A DNA stretch of 64,000 bases from Candidatus Acetothermia bacterium (GCA_016201405.1 JACQCZ010000005.1:30162-94161), one strand, 5' to 3'; counted from the stretch's first letter, positions 26,400-36,012 are shown. The notes: generated from the sequence alone by a model not told the origin. Program-made: numbers and translations.

Positions 26400-27410
26400 A
26401 TGACGAGAGCCTTTGTTACGGGTGGAACTGGACTTGTAGGGTCACATCTGGTCGAGCGCCTCATTGAGCGCGGCGACTCTGTGTGTGCGCTGTGTCGCCC
26501 TTCGAGTGACTTCTCCTATATCGAAAGGCTCGGGGCGGATGTGATAGTCGGTGATCTCAGCGACGAGGCACTTTTACGACGTGCAGTCCAAAATATGCAG
26601 ATCATCTATCACTGCGCGGCACGTCCACCTCTCGGAGGAACGTTGTATGAGTTCACCCGCGATAATGTCGATGGGACTGAGAATCTATTGAAAGCCGCTC
26701 TCCATCAGGAGATTGAGCGTTTTGTCCATGTCAGCACTGTGGATGTTTATGGCTATTCTCATCACGACGGCACAAATGAGGAGGCACCCTTAAAGCCTGA
26801 TGGACCCTATTCACGATCCAAAATTGAAGCCGAAAGAATCGTGCTCTTTTTTTACGAGCGACATCAGCTTCCAGTGACAATCTTGCGTCCCTGTCTCATC
26901 TGTGGCCCCTTTGACCGCCATCTCTTCCCCGCAGTCATCAAAATCCTCTCATTGAAGAGGTCCCCGCTCGTCAATGGAGGGCGCAGGCTGCATGATCTTG
27001 TTTATGCTCGAGACGTAGCGGAAGCCATGGTACTAGCAGCTACAAAACCAGCCGCAATCGGACAGTGCTACAACATATCGGGTGGAGTCCGAAAGAGTGC
27101 GCGTGAGATTCTGCAAGCCATCTCTGATATGGCGGGTAAAGGCTCTCAGTTTCTGCATATTCCTTATCTCCCGGCTTATGGAGCAGCTCGTCTGATTGAT
27201 TTTGCCAGTAAGGTCATTCCATACCCAGTACCCTCGTTTTGTCGCTGGGAGACGATCAAGGCAATGGGGCATGACCGCCACTTCGATATTTCTAAGGCCG
27301 TTCGGGAGCTCGGTTATCAACCACGCGTCACACTCGAAGAAGGCATTCAATATTCCTGGGACTGGTATTGCGGAAAGAAGCCACAAGCCGTTCCGCTCTG
27401 GGGTCTATGA
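26400..27410 (+). CDS. NAD-dependent epimerase/dehydratase (extended SDR)
   Basis: A 336-residue extended SDR. The Rossmann motif VTGGTGLVGSHL is at about 5-16, and the active site is Thr in HVSTVDVYG with YSRSK. The C-terminal third has the 3-beta-HSD/NAD-sugar epimerase look (DLVYARDVAEAMVLA). It probably acts on a nucleotide sugar or steroid-like alcohol; the substrate is not clear. No ribosome binding site is seen before the ATG at 26400. Confidence 0.8.
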   Translation: MTRAFVTGGTGLVGSHLVERLIERGDSVCALCRPSSDFSYIERLGADVIVGDLSDEALLRRAVQNMQIIYHCAARPPLGGTLYEFTRDNVDGTENLLKAALHQEIERFVHVSTVDVYGYSHHDGTNEEAPLKPDGPYSRSKIEAERIVLFFYERHQLPVTILRPCLICGPFDRHLFPAVIKILSLKRSPLVNGGRRLHDLVYARDVAEAMVLAATKPAAIGQCYNISGGVRKSAREILQAISDMAGKGSQFLHIPYLPAYGAARLIDFASKVIPYPVPSFCRWETIKAMGHDRHFDISKAVRELGYQPRVTLEEGIQYSWDWYCGKKPQAVPLWGL

Positions 27411-27413
27411 GTG

Positions 27414-27917
27414 ATGCAGAATATCATTCAGGAGCCAAAGTTGCAGATTGGCTGGCGCGAGTGGGTCTCGTTACCAGAGCTGGGAATTCCAGCCATCAAA
27501 GCCAAAATTGATACAGGAGCCAGGACATCCACCCTGCATGCTTTTTTGGTCGAGACTTTCCAGGAGAGCGGGCGACAACGAGTCCGGTTTGGAGTCCACC
27601 CTCTTGAAAAGAGAAGCGATGTCCGAGTCTTTTGCATTGCTGATCTGATTGATAGGAGAATTGTCACAGACTCCGGTGGGCATCACGAGCAGCGCCATGT
27701 GATCTCTACCGCGATTTGTGTTGGAGAGCGTCAATGGCCGATCGAGATCACGCTCTCCAACCGCGAAGAGATGAGGTTTCGAATGTTATTAGGAAGAACG
27801 GCACTTGATGGGCTGGTCATCGATCCTGGAGCCTCGTATTGCATGGGACGCTCGCTGGCCAAAGAATATGAAAAGCTGGACAAGTTCGAACAATCGTTCA
27901 AGAAACGAGATCTATGA
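27414..27917 (+). CDS. RimB-like retropepsin-fold protease (PF05618-type)
   Basis: A 167-residue protein. The active-site-like motif [14 protein letters not shown] is conserved (Asp-Thr-Gly as in retropepsins), as are [17 protein letters not shown] and [11 protein letters not shown]. In Pseudomonas the rimA-rimB-rimK operon pairs such a protein with RimK. The ATG at 27414 is just after the epimerase stop, and the 3' end overlaps rimK by 4 nt, which supports a working pair. Confidence 0.82.
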   Translation: MQNIIQEPKLQIGWREWVSLPELGIPAIKAKIDTGARTSTLHAFLVETFQESGRQRVRFGVHPLEKRSDVRVFCIADLIDRRIVTDSGGHHEQRHVISTAICVGERQWPIEITLSNREEMRFRMLLGRTALDGLVIDPGASYCMGRSLAKEYEKLDKFEQSFKKRDL

Positions 27918-28819
27918 AGATCGGCATTCTGTCGAGAAAACCAGAATTGTATTCGACCCGCAGGCTTGTGGAAGCAGCCAGGCAGCGTGGTCACGAAGTT
28001 CATGTTATTGACCCGCTCAAATGCTATATGAATATCACGCCTCACCGCCCAGCCATCCACTATCGGGGCGAAAATTTAGAAGGTTTTGATGCCATCATCC
28101 CGCGCATCGGAGCATCCATCACCTATTACGGAACGGCAGTCGTGAGGCAGTTCGAGATGATGGGCGTCTTCTCGCTTAATGAATCGGTGGCTGTCACCCG
28201 AGCACGAGATAAACTGCGCAGTCTTCAGCTCCTCTCTCGCAAAGGCATTGGACTTCCAGTGACAGGTTTTGCGCACTCCACAAAGTTCAAAAATGATCTG
28301 ATCGAAATGGTGAGCGGCTCTCCGCTCATCATCAAGCTGATTGAAGGGACTCAAGGCAAAGGAGTCGTTCTTGCTGAGACGCAGAAAGCGGCAGAGAGCG
28401 TGATAGAGGCCTTTGAAAAACTGGATGCCAACTTCTTGGTGCAAGAATTCATAAAAGAGGCAGCCGGACGAGACATTCGCTGCTTTATTGTTGGCGACAA
28501 AGTCGTGGCTGCGATGATGCGAAAGAGCAAAGAGGGTGAGTTTCGCTCCAATCTTCATCGAGGTGGCGAAGCCACACCGATCAAGATCACCCCAGAAGAG
28601 CGGACCATGTCCGTTCGTGCCGCCAAGATCATCGGGCTCAATGTCTCAGGCGTCGACATCTTGCGCTCCAAGCATGGCCCGCTCGTGATGGAGGTCAATT
28701 CGTCCCCAGGTTTACAAGGAATCGAGAAAGCAACTGGCAAAGATGTCGCAGGGATGATTATTGATTTCGTCGAAAAGCATGCCAGACCTGGCAACACACG
28801 CACACGAGGCAAGGGGTAG
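27914..28819 (+). CDS. rimK: RimK-family ATP-grasp alpha-L-glutamate ligase
   Basis: A 301-residue ATP-grasp ligase, standard length. The N-domain begins [18 protein letters not shown]. The ATP-binding strand and glycine loop are [19 protein letters not shown], and the metal-ligating [17 protein letters not shown] and [18 protein letters not shown] close the site. RimK adds glutamates to ribosomal protein S6; relatives make other peptide tails. It partners the RimB-like gene by overlap. Confidence 0.9.
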   Translation: MKIGILSRKPELYSTRRLVEAARQRGHEVHVIDPLKCYMNITPHRPAIHYRGENLEGFDAIIPRIGASITYYGTAVVRQFEMMGVFSLNESVAVTRARDKLRSLQLLSRKGIGLPVTGFAHSTKFKNDLIEMVSGSPLIIKLIEGTQGKGVVLAETQKAAESVIEAFEKLDANFLVQEFIKEAAGRDIRCFIVGDKVVAAMMRKSKEGEFRSNLHRGGEATPIKITPEERTMSVRAAKIIGLNVSGVDILRSKHGPLVMEVNSSPGLQGIEKATGKDVAGMIIDFVEKHARPGNTRTRGKG

Positions 28820-28956
28820 TGCTGTCATTTCATGACTGACCCGTTTCAAATTTTCACTCCACTGGCCCGAAGGCCTCTTCGAACTTGGAAGCCATAGACA
28901 GTTCCTCATCCAACAAGATTGATAACGAGATAGATTCAGATAAATGGCTTCCTAAC

Positions 28957-28985
28957 TTGACTTCCTCAATTCAATTTGGTATTCT
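28957..28985 (+). promoter_or_regulatory. Sigma-70-type promoter for the 29081 gene
   Basis: TTGACT at 28957-28962, a 17-nt spacer and TATTCT at 28980-28985. It predicts a leader of about 90 nt before the ATG at 29081. Nothing else was recognised in the 28820-29080 gap. Confidence 0.6.
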
Positions 28986-29080
28986 TTTTAACAGATCAGA
29001 GTTGGTCTTACAGTCATATCACACGAATTTTGCGCTGGTTGGAAACTGAATCCGAGCAAATTAGCTAGGAGGAAAAGTCA

Positions 29081-29545
29081 ATGGCGATTGCTCTTATGAT
29101 GCACAAAAATGAGCATACCCCTGATGAGTTGAGACAATTGGCGGAAGCGCCTTATTTTAGCGCGAACCTTGTTCGTGTTAGCCTTGACTTGCAAGAGAGC
29201 AGACCTAAGCGGCGTGAGTCGAGTCCAGCACCTCACTTGAAAGATATGGCCGACCGGGATTTCCTTCCTCCAGGTACACCATTGCGAAGTCACGGAATTG
29301 CTCCTAGTACACGCACAAAATTTGAAATGATCGTGAAGGCTGAATTGCCTATTGTAGATCAAGATCAACTCGATAAATTTATGAATGCGCGTCAGCTTGG
29401 CTCGCTCTTGAAAAAGCATCCCGAATTGCAGTCAGATCAATCGGTGAGCGAGCTCTATTCGTTGCTCAAGATTGTATCGAAGCTCGGGTTCTGTGTAGGC
29501 TGGTATGAAGACCTGCAAGAGAATCGCCCTAAGGGCTGGCGCTAA
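29081..29545 (+). CDS. Hypothetical cytoplasmic protein
   Basis: A 154-residue protein not recognised as any family. It has no signal or membrane segment. The middle (about 40-75) is rich in Arg, Pro and Ser and likely disordered. The C-terminal half looks like a small helical domain (LDKFMNARQLGSLLKKHPEL, SELYSLLKIVSKLGFCVGWYEDL). It has a good AGGAGG ribosome binding site and a well-formed promoter, so expression is likely. Confidence 0.55.
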   Translation: MAIALMMHKNEHTPDELRQLAEAPYFSANLVRVSLDLQESRPKRRESSPAPHLKDMADRDFLPPGTPLRSHGIAPSTRTKFEMIVKAELPIVDQDQLDKFMNARQLGSLLKKHPELQSDQSVSELYSLLKIVSKLGFCVGWYEDLQENRPKGWR

Positions 29546-29857
29546 CTTCAACCGATCTTCTAAGCTGGATTTGCTGTAACCCCAATCCAGTTGGGCATTT
29601 CAGTGATGAGGCTGCAAGTTTTAAGCAACTCTTTCCATTTTTCTGCGTATAGCTCCTAAGATATCTTCTGCTGAACGCAAAGAGGGCTTGACTTGCAGCC
29701 TCGAACCGCGTCCTCTGATCCACGCTCTGCCTGGGTCAAGCACTTTTCTAACTGCTCCCGACAAAATAAACTGCATCACGACTGGATCTTTCTATTCTCT
29801 GGAAGCCTCTCTTCAAATACGCTATCGTAATGGATCTGTTCCCAGAGGTGAATTACC
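29546..29857. other. Intergenic region with a weak stem-loop
   Basis: About 310 nt between the hypothetical gene and the Lon-like gene. CTGGATT (29565-29571) and AATCCAG (29584-29590) can form a 7-bp stem after the first stop, perhaps a weak terminator. No convincing promoter or gene was seen in the rest. Confidence 0.4.
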
Positions 29858-29884
29858 ATCACTCGCAAGCTGACCCCGAAAGAG

Positions 29885-32299
29885 TTGAAGCGACGTCTTG
29901 ATCCCAGCCTTTTGCGCTTCAAAACGACTGAAGAGTGTAAGCCGCTGCATTCGATCATTGGACAGCAGCGTGCCGTCAAAGCTCTGGAGCTTGGTCTTGG
30001 CATCAAAGACTTTCGTTACAACATCTATGTGGCCGGAAGTGCTGGAACAGGCAAAGATTCGACAGTTAGCGCCTTTCTAAGAGACGTCTCAGCCAAAGAG
30101 CCTGTCCCGCCGGACCTTTGCTATGTCTATAACTTTGCGAAGCCCTACCGGCCACAGGTTCTAGAGCTGCCGCCTGGCATGGGCAAGCGGCTCCAGGTCG
30201 ATATGCGCAAGCTGATCGAGCGCCTCAAGCGAGACATTCCCGCGGCATTGGAATCGGAAGATTATCAGAAGAGAAGAAGATCGATTGAGAGCGAATTTGA
30301 AGTCATTCGAAACAGGCTCTTTGAAGATCTATCAAAGCGCGCAGAAGTGCAGGGATTTGTGATCAAGCAGACCGACCAAGGGCTGGCTGGCGTCCCGCTG
30401 ATCGGAGGCGAACCGCTCAGCGAAGAGAAGCTCCATGCCATGAGCATGGAAGAGCTTCAGGCGGTTGATAAGAAGGTCGATGATGCTCAGCCTAATCTGC
30501 AAAAGATGTTTCGCGAAGCCTTTGTCCGGACTCAGCAGCTGGAAGAGCGCCGCGATGACCGAATGAAGTCGCTGGAGCAGCGGATCACAAAGCTTGTCTT
30601 GTTGCCGCTCATTGAAGACCTCTGTGAGAAATACTGCGACCACAAAAATGCCGTCAACTATATTCTGGCTCTCAAAGATGACATTTTGGGCCATCTCACC
30701 GACTTTATTCCCAAGCCCGAGGAGAAGGGTGAAGGTGAGGACTCTGCCAACCCAGCCGCAGATGGATATGGCTTTCACGGTGAGCTCTCTGACCCGATGA
30801 CGCGCTACGACGTCAACGTGGTTGTGGATCACAGCAGTACGAGTGGCGCTCCCGTGGTCACAGTCAACAATGCAACGTATTCCAATCTCTTTGGACGTGT
30901 GGAGCGGCACATGCATTACGGCGTCATGATTTCAGACTTTACCATGATCCGCGCTGGTGCGTTGCACGAAGCGCGCGGCGGTTTTTTGGTTCTGAGCGCC
31001 GAGAATCTATTCAAGAATTGGATGAGTTGGGAGGCACTAAAATCAGCACTTCGCTGTGGCAGTATTGAGATGGAAGATCCTGGCTTTATGCAGGTCTACC
31101 CCACAGTCTCTGAAGGAGTGCGGCCTGAACCGGCTCCTATGGATGTAAAAGTGATTATGGTCGGCAGTGAAGAGCTCTACTTGACGTTGCAGACATACGA
31201 TGAAGAGTTCCGCAAGCTGTTCAATGTCAAGAGCGACTTTGACGATGTGATGGAATGGAAGAATGAGTATATTCACCAGTTTGGCCCTTTCATTCGGGCG
31301 CGGATTGACGAGAGGTCCGGGCTCAAGCACTTTGACCGAACTGGGGTGGCGCGAGTCGTTGAATATGCTTCCGAGCTCACTGAAGATCAAGATAAGCTCT
31401 CTGCCCAATTTAGCGAATTGATGACAGTCATTCGTGAAGCGAGCTATTGGGCCAGCCAAGCCAAATCGAAGTATGTCACAGCTAAACACGTCGACAAGGC
31501 CGTTGAAGAGAAGATTTACAGACACAACCTAGTCGAAGAGAAGATTCAAGAGCTGATCTCAAAAGGGGATATTTTAGTAGACATAACAGGAAAAGTAGTG
31601 GGTCAAGTCAATGGGCTCTACGTCGTAGGCTGGGGAGACTTTTCGTTTGGTCGGCCCGCGCGCATTACGGCGGCAGTCTATGCGGGCAAAGATGGCGTGA
31701 TGAGCATCGAGCGCGAGGCGGAGCTCTCCGGAACAACGCACACCAAGGGATTGCTCATCTTGAAGGGCTGGCTCGGGGGGCGGTTCGCCAAAAAGCGACC
31801 ACTGAGTCTGACAGCCAGCATCACCTTTGAGCAGAGCTATTCAATGGTTGATGGAGACAGCGCCTCTTCGACCGAGCTCTATGCGCTCATCTCGACGCTG
31901 GCTGATCTGCCCATTCGCCAAGGCATTGCAGTGACTGGCTCCGTCAATCAAAAGGGCGAGATTCAGCCCATTGGCGGCGTCAATGAGAAGATTGAGGGGT
32001 TTTTTGAGGTCTGCAAAGCGAAAGGCGATCTAACAGGCGACCAGGGCGTGATGATTCCTTATCAGAATATCCGCAATCTTTCGCTCAATGAAAAGGTGGT
32101 CACTTCTATCAAGAAAGGCAAATTCCACATCTGGGCAATCAAGACCGTCGAAGAAGGAATTGAGCTGCTTACGGGTCAAAAGGCAGGGAACTTGGGTAAG
32201 AGTGGAAAGTACACAAAAGACAGTGTTTATGCCCGCGTGGACGAGCGATTGCAGGAGTTGGAAGACAGCCTCAAACAATCGAGCGAAGCAGGCAATTAA
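29885..32299 (+). CDS. Lon-like ATP-dependent protease (COG1067 type)
   Basis: An 804-residue AAA+ protease of the Lon_C family without the LON substrate domain. The Walker A motif is GSAGTGKD near residue 53. A helical insert rich in charged residues covers about 105-270. The protease domain (about 560-800) has the catalytic Ser in DGDSASSTE and Lys in GGVNEKIEGFF. It should degrade cytosolic or membrane-associated proteins. The TTG at 29885 is the first usual start, but the family's N-terminal stretch (LTPKELKRRLDPS) begins upstream of it, so the true start is probably further 5'. Confidence 0.88.
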   Translation: MKRRLDPSLLRFKTTEECKPLHSIIGQQRAVKALELGLGIKDFRYNIYVAGSAGTGKDSTVSAFLRDVSAKEPVPPDLCYVYNFAKPYRPQVLELPPGMGKRLQVDMRKLIERLKRDIPAALESEDYQKRRRSIESEFEVIRNRLFEDLSKRAEVQGFVIKQTDQGLAGVPLIGGEPLSEEKLHAMSMEELQAVDKKVDDAQPNLQKMFREAFVRTQQLEERRDDRMKSLEQRITKLVLLPLIEDLCEKYCDHKNAVNYILALKDDILGHLTDFIPKPEEKGEGEDSANPAADGYGFHGELSDPMTRYDVNVVVDHSSTSGAPVVTVNNATYSNLFGRVERHMHYGVMISDFTMIRAGALHEARGGFLVLSAENLFKNWMSWEALKSALRCGSIEMEDPGFMQVYPTVSEGVRPEPAPMDVKVIMVGSEELYLTLQTYDEEFRKLFNVKSDFDDVMEWKNEYIHQFGPFIRARIDERSGLKHFDRTGVARVVEYASELTEDQDKLSAQFSELMTVIREASYWASQAKSKYVTAKHVDKAVEEKIYRHNLVEEKIQELISKGDILVDITGKVVGQVNGLYVVGWGDFSFGRPARITAAVYAGKDGVMSIEREAELSGTTHTKGLLILKGWLGGRFAKKRPLSLTASITFEQSYSMVDGDSASSTELYALISTLADLPIRQGIAVTGSVNQKGEIQPIGGVNEKIEGFFEVCKAKGDLTGDQGVMIPYQNIRNLSLNEKVVTSIKKGKFHIWAIKTVEEGIELLTGQKAGNLGKSGKYTKDSVYARVDERLQELEDSLKQSSEAGN

Positions 32300-32303
32300 A
32301 TTA

Positions 32304-33506
32304 TTAGAGTCCCAATGATTTTGCAATGGTCTCTTTTTGAATCTCGTCAGTTCCTTCGACAATTCGCAGGACACGCGCTGTACGAAAGACCCTCTCAATT
32401 GGAAGCTCCTTCATCAATCCCATAGCGCCATGAATCTGAACTGCGCGGTCTGCCAGACGAAAGAGCATATTGGTCGCATACCACTTGACCATTGAGCTTT
32501 CTTGAATAATTGAGTCGCCCTGATCCATCTTCCAGGCGGCATGGAGCAGCATCTGCTCCGCAGCGTAGAGCTCAGCAGCTGATTCAGCCAGCATTCCCCG
32601 GATGTGCTGATATTTGGAGATTGGCTTACCAAAGGCAGTGCGCTGTGTGGCATATTCCACGCACCTTTCGATCAGATAGTGAGCGAGGCCGATGCTCATT
32701 GAAGCGATATTGAGTCGCCCGATGCCGAGCCAGCCCATGGCGGTGTAGAATCCCGTTCCTTCTTGGCCGATCACATTCTCTGCCGGGACTCTGCAATTCT
32801 CAAAGATCAGCTCTGCCTGACCGCCATCATCAATGATGCTGCGGGTGATCTTGCCCACCTGAAATCCTGGCCGATCCCGCTCTACGATAAAGGCCGTGAC
32901 ACCCATATAGCCCTGTTCTTTGTAGGTCTTGGGGTCTGTGACGGCAAAGACTTGCGCAAAGTCGGCATCAGCCGCATTGGAGATGAAGGTCTTCATGCCA
33001 TTGAGAACATAGCTATCGCCCTTGCGCTCGGCTTTAGTTTTCAGGTTTTTTATATCAGAGCCTGCTTCGGGTTCGGTCAATCCAAAACAGGTCGATATCT
33101 CGCCACGAATGAGCGGCTTGAGAAATTTCTCTTGTTGTGGCTGAGAGAGCTGGAGCAACATGGGGCTAGGGCCTTCTGCCCCTGACAATGTGAATACATT
33201 GAGCCCAGGGCCGTAGCGAAAGACCTCTTTGTACGCAAGCGCAATGCCGACCCGGTTGATGGCGCCTCCACCTATTTCAGCAGGCATGTGCATGGCATAG
33301 TAGCCGAGCTTTGCAGAGCTGCGCCGCACTTGTTGAATCACTCGCTTGAATTCAGGGACGAGACTCCCATCCTCATTGAGGCGGGCGCGCTCGTCTTCCA
33401 AGTATTTTTTATTCTCTTCGTCGAGAGGCAGAACGTCTTTCTCTATAAAGGAGCGGAGCCCCTTCACGATCATCTGATGCTCTTCACTACGGTTGAAATC
33501 GGTCAT
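32304..33506 (-). CDS. Acyl-CoA dehydrogenase
   Basis: A 400-residue flavoenzyme of standard length. FAD- and substrate-binding motifs are present: CFGLTEPEAGSDI, then MKTFISNA, and the C-terminal QIHGAMGLMKELPIERVFR plus VEGTDEIQKETIAK. It introduces the alpha-beta double bond in acyl-CoA, the first step of beta-oxidation. The ATG overlaps the upstream AhpD-like gene by 4 nt. It is the last gene of the leftward run. Confidence 0.92.
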   Translation of the reverse strand: MTDFNRSEEHQMIVKGLRSFIEKDVLPLDEENKKYLEDERARLNEDGSLVPEFKRVIQQVRRSSAKLGYYAMHMPAEIGGGAINRVGIALAYKEVFRYGPGLNVFTLSGAEGPSPMLLQLSQPQQEKFLKPLIRGEISTCFGLTEPEAGSDIKNLKTKAERKGDSYVLNGMKTFISNAADADFAQVFAVTDPKTYKEQGYMGVTAFIVERDRPGFQVGKITRSIIDDGGQAELIFENCRVPAENVIGQEGTGFYTAMGWLGIGRLNIASMSIGLAHYLIERCVEYATQRTAFGKPISKYQHIRGMLAESAAELYAAEQMLLHAAWKMDQGDSIIQESSMVKWYATNMLFRLADRAVQIHGAMGLMKELPIERVFRTARVLRIVEGTDEIQKETIAKSLGL

Positions 33507-34060
33507 ACCTGCTTTGCAGTGTAATCATCACGATAGGTCACTTGCAAAGCATTGTTGAACATATTGAGCAGGTTGATGAGGCCAATCAAGAAGGTCAGCT
33601 CTACGATCTCTTCGTCAGAGAAATTGGCTTTGAGCTCTGTGAAGAGGGCATCACTGACGCGATTGGAGTCCTTCATCATCGCTTCTGTATATTTAAGAGC
33701 CAGCTCTTCACGATTGGTCAGATTGCTGGGCGCCTCTAGCTGGTCAATTTGAAGCTGCGGAATCCCAATCATGCGCATGATGGCGCGGTGGGAGCTGGTG
33801 CAAAATTGGCACTGGTTCTCTTGAGAGGACTTCAGAATCACTTTCTCTTTGAGGGGTCTCTCCAATAGACCACCCGGATAGATCCCAATGCCCGTTTCGC
33901 CAAAAGCCTTCAAAATCTCAGGGCGCAGAGACATTGCCTGCAGCATTTCGACGGGCATCTTGCCTGCTTCAAAGAGGGCCTTGCTCTCTTTGAAAGCTGG
34001 ATGATCTTTGAGATCCTCAAAGACTTGCCTCACTGCTTTAGGATCGATGTTGACGCGCAT
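33503..34060 (-). CDS. Carboxymuconolactone decarboxylase/AhpD-family protein
   Basis: A 185-residue helical protein with the peroxidase-related motif CQFCTSSHRAIM (CxxC followed by His), as in AhpD. Such proteins act as thiol peroxidases or redox partners. It sits 9 nt after the haloperoxidase stop and overlaps the acyl-CoA dehydrogenase, so an oxidative role beside either is possible. Confidence 0.82.
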   Translation of the reverse strand: MRVNIDPKAVRQVFEDLKDHPAFKESKALFEAGKMPVEMLQAMSLRPEILKAFGETGIGIYPGGLLERPLKEKVILKSSQENQCQFCTSSHRAIMRMIGIPQLQIDQLEAPSNLTNREELALKYTEAMMKDSNRVSDALFTELKANFSDEEIVELTFLIGLINLLNMFNNALQVTYRDDYTAKQV

Positions 34061-34069
34061 GGAATCTTA

Positions 34070-35731
34070 TTACACCGTAATCTTAGTGCCGTCCAGCCTT
34101 GTGAATGTAAAACCATCAAATTTTTCGTTGTATGTCGATTTGAGCTCGCCAAGAACACTGATGGCGACTGCCTCACCCAGCTTCATGCCTTCAATGCCAT
34201 CGGTGCGATAGTGAATGCCTGCGAAATCACGCCCCAAGGCAATGTTGGCTCCTAGTTTATTGAGCTCGCCACCAACTGTGAGGCTTTGGCCGTTGTAATG
34301 GAGCAGAGCCGTGCCATCAGCATTGGGTACTGCTGGGTTTGGAATCACAAAAGACTCATCAAAGAATGCTTTCAACACTGTAATACAGGCCCCCGCCATG
34401 GTGGCATGACCCGATGGATAGGAGGGGTGAGCCGGTGCCCCTTCAGGATACGCTTGCGGTAACAAAAAGGTGCCAAAGCGCCGTGATGTCTCTTGAACGG
34501 CATCAGAATAGAGAACGTCATTATGGATTAAGTAGCCCTTATTGGCAGTGAGGTGATTATGAATGCGTCCGCCAAATTCCTCGGGTCTTAGACGTCTGTT
34601 GACCAGCCATTTCTGAAACCAGGCACATTTGAGCGCGCGATTGCAGACACTGCCAAAGAGATAAAAGATGTGTGGATACCCAAATGTGGCAAATCCCACT
34701 TGAGTCTTGGAATGGATGTATGGGTTTCCGGCATTGAGTGGCGCGTTCATCGCCATCAAAATGAAAGCAGCGCTGACATAGGGATGATAGGCCATGTCCT
34801 GATGCACATATATCGTTAGGTCGCGGCCATTTCGGATGTATCTTGGAGTCTTGTCAATCTGGTTCTTTCCAGAATAGGTGCCCTGTTGCAGGTTGAGCCA
34901 GGTTCTGTAGTCCGATGCGAAGTCATCGCCTGCCACAGCCGTCTGAATGCGCTGTTCCATAGGTGCGGCTCCATATTGAACGGGTTTTGCAAGAAATTGC
35001 GAGATATATGGGCCTGTCAAATCTCCGGGTGTATCGCCACGGAATAATGTTCTTTTAGTCACTCGTTTCTTTTCTTTGGGGCCCTGGAAGGTAGTCATCC
35101 GCGAAAGATCGCTCGCGGCTTGCTGCGTCAATGGATTGGTCTCATATTCAGCAAACGGGATATCTCGGGTGAGAGCTTGCCAGTAGAGCTCCACCATCTC
35201 ACTTGCGGATTGTGGCACCACAAAGGATGGTGCAGCGGGCATGCTCATGTGGTGCGAATCTGGACCTTCCAGCTCATAGGCAAAAGCGGCTTGTGGATTG
35301 ACCAGCTTGATTGAGCCGCGCTGCGGAATCGCTTCAAATGCATCAGGGTCTGCAGACTGGAGGGCGGCTAAGAGTTTTGCATATGCATCCAATCGGACTT
35401 CACCCAAATCATTATGAGGAAGAGTCTTGGTGAAGCTGGCGATGGCATCTGGGAATAGCTGCTCGTCTCCATTGCAAGGAAAATCAGGCATGGGCACCAA
35501 GCGCTGACGCATGGCCAATCTCTCACGAAGGGCATAGGCCAAGTCGGCTCGCTTCGCTGCAATCTGCGCGATAGAGGTGCACGGAACGGCTTCCGCCGCT
35601 TCAACTGTGGATTCTTGCCAAGCTGTAAATGAGAGCCTACTTGCAGTGAGCGCAACTAGTGCTGCGCTCTTGACTCCAGAGAGAAAATCTCGCCGACTCC
35701 ATGCGTGTCCAGACAATAGACCACCCCTCAT
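34070..35731 (-). CDS. Tat-exported vanadium-dependent haloperoxidase-like protein
   Basis: A 553-residue PAP2-fold enzyme. A twin-arginine signal (SRRDFLSGV) at about 13-21 predicts folded export. The vanadate-binding motifs are in place: Lys/Arg in KWLVNRRLRPEEFGG, PSYPSGHATMAGA with the PSGH core, and RDFAGIHYRTDGIEG with Arg and the axial His. Vanadium haloperoxidases oxidise halide with peroxide; related PAP2 enzymes are phosphatases. The spacing and length favour the haloperoxidase group. ATG 35731 is given; GTG 35740 is an alternative. The 5' end is part of a duplicated segment. Confidence 0.85.
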   Translation of the reverse strand: MRGGLLSGHAWSRRDFLSGVKSAALVALTASRLSFTAWQESTVEAAEAVPCTSIAQIAAKRADLAYALRERLAMRQRLVPMPDFPCNGDEQLFPDAIASFTKTLPHNDLGEVRLDAYAKLLAALQSADPDAFEAIPQRGSIKLVNPQAAFAYELEGPDSHHMSMPAAPSFVVPQSASEMVELYWQALTRDIPFAEYETNPLTQQAASDLSRMTTFQGPKEKKRVTKRTLFRGDTPGDLTGPYISQFLAKPVQYGAAPMEQRIQTAVAGDDFASDYRTWLNLQQGTYSGKNQIDKTPRYIRNGRDLTIYVHQDMAYHPYVSAAFILMAMNAPLNAGNPYIHSKTQVGFATFGYPHIFYLFGSVCNRALKCAWFQKWLVNRRLRPEEFGGRIHNHLTANKGYLIHNDVLYSDAVQETSRRFGTFLLPQAYPEGAPAHPSYPSGHATMAGACITVLKAFFDESFVIPNPAVPNADGTALLHYNGQSLTVGGELNKLGANIALGRDFAGIHYRTDGIEGMKLGEAVAISVLGELKSTYNEKFDGFTFTRLDGTKITV

Positions 35732-35748
35732 ATTCTTCACTACTCTAT

Positions 35749-35943
35749 TTATGCCTCTTTCTGCTCCTTCTTAACGAAATAGAGTAAATTAGAATTTCGG
35801 GAGTAGCCCAGGCTTTTGAAGACCTCGATCGAAGACAAATTCCCATCTTCAATGAGACATGCGATGACATTGATACCAAGATCACCGATGCGGGCTTTCG
35901 CATCAGGAATCAATTGGTGGGTAGTTCACTGCCTATGGCTGAC
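35749..35943 (-). pseudogene. Remnant of a GNAT acetyltransferase gene (C-terminal part)
   Basis: Reading leftward to the TAA at 35751-35749, the frame gives a near copy of the neighbouring GNAT C-terminus (VIACLIEDGNLSSIEVFKSL). An in-frame TGA at 35928-35926 interrupts it, and no N-terminal half remains. It is the decayed copy produced by the tandem duplication. Confidence 0.75.
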
Positions 35944-35995
35944 CAGCGCTGCGCTCTCGACTCCTTGCCTGTTCAGCCAACAGATCAACCCTCAT
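35944..35995 (-). pseudogene. Remnant of the haloperoxidase 5' end
   Basis: From an ATG at 35995 the sequence follows the first codons of the haloperoxidase gene (start MRxxLL), then loses about 21 nt covering the twin-arginine codons, keeps the next stretch (AGCGCAGCGCTGG), and runs into GNAT-like sequence. It is the other half of the duplication scar. Confidence 0.65.
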
Positions 35996-36012
35996 ATTCT
36001 TCAATACTTTAT

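Noticed and set aside
29848-29901. Short GTG-started frame across the Lon-like gene start
   Set aside because: Only 17 codons, in another frame, with no family match; probably chance next to the true start.
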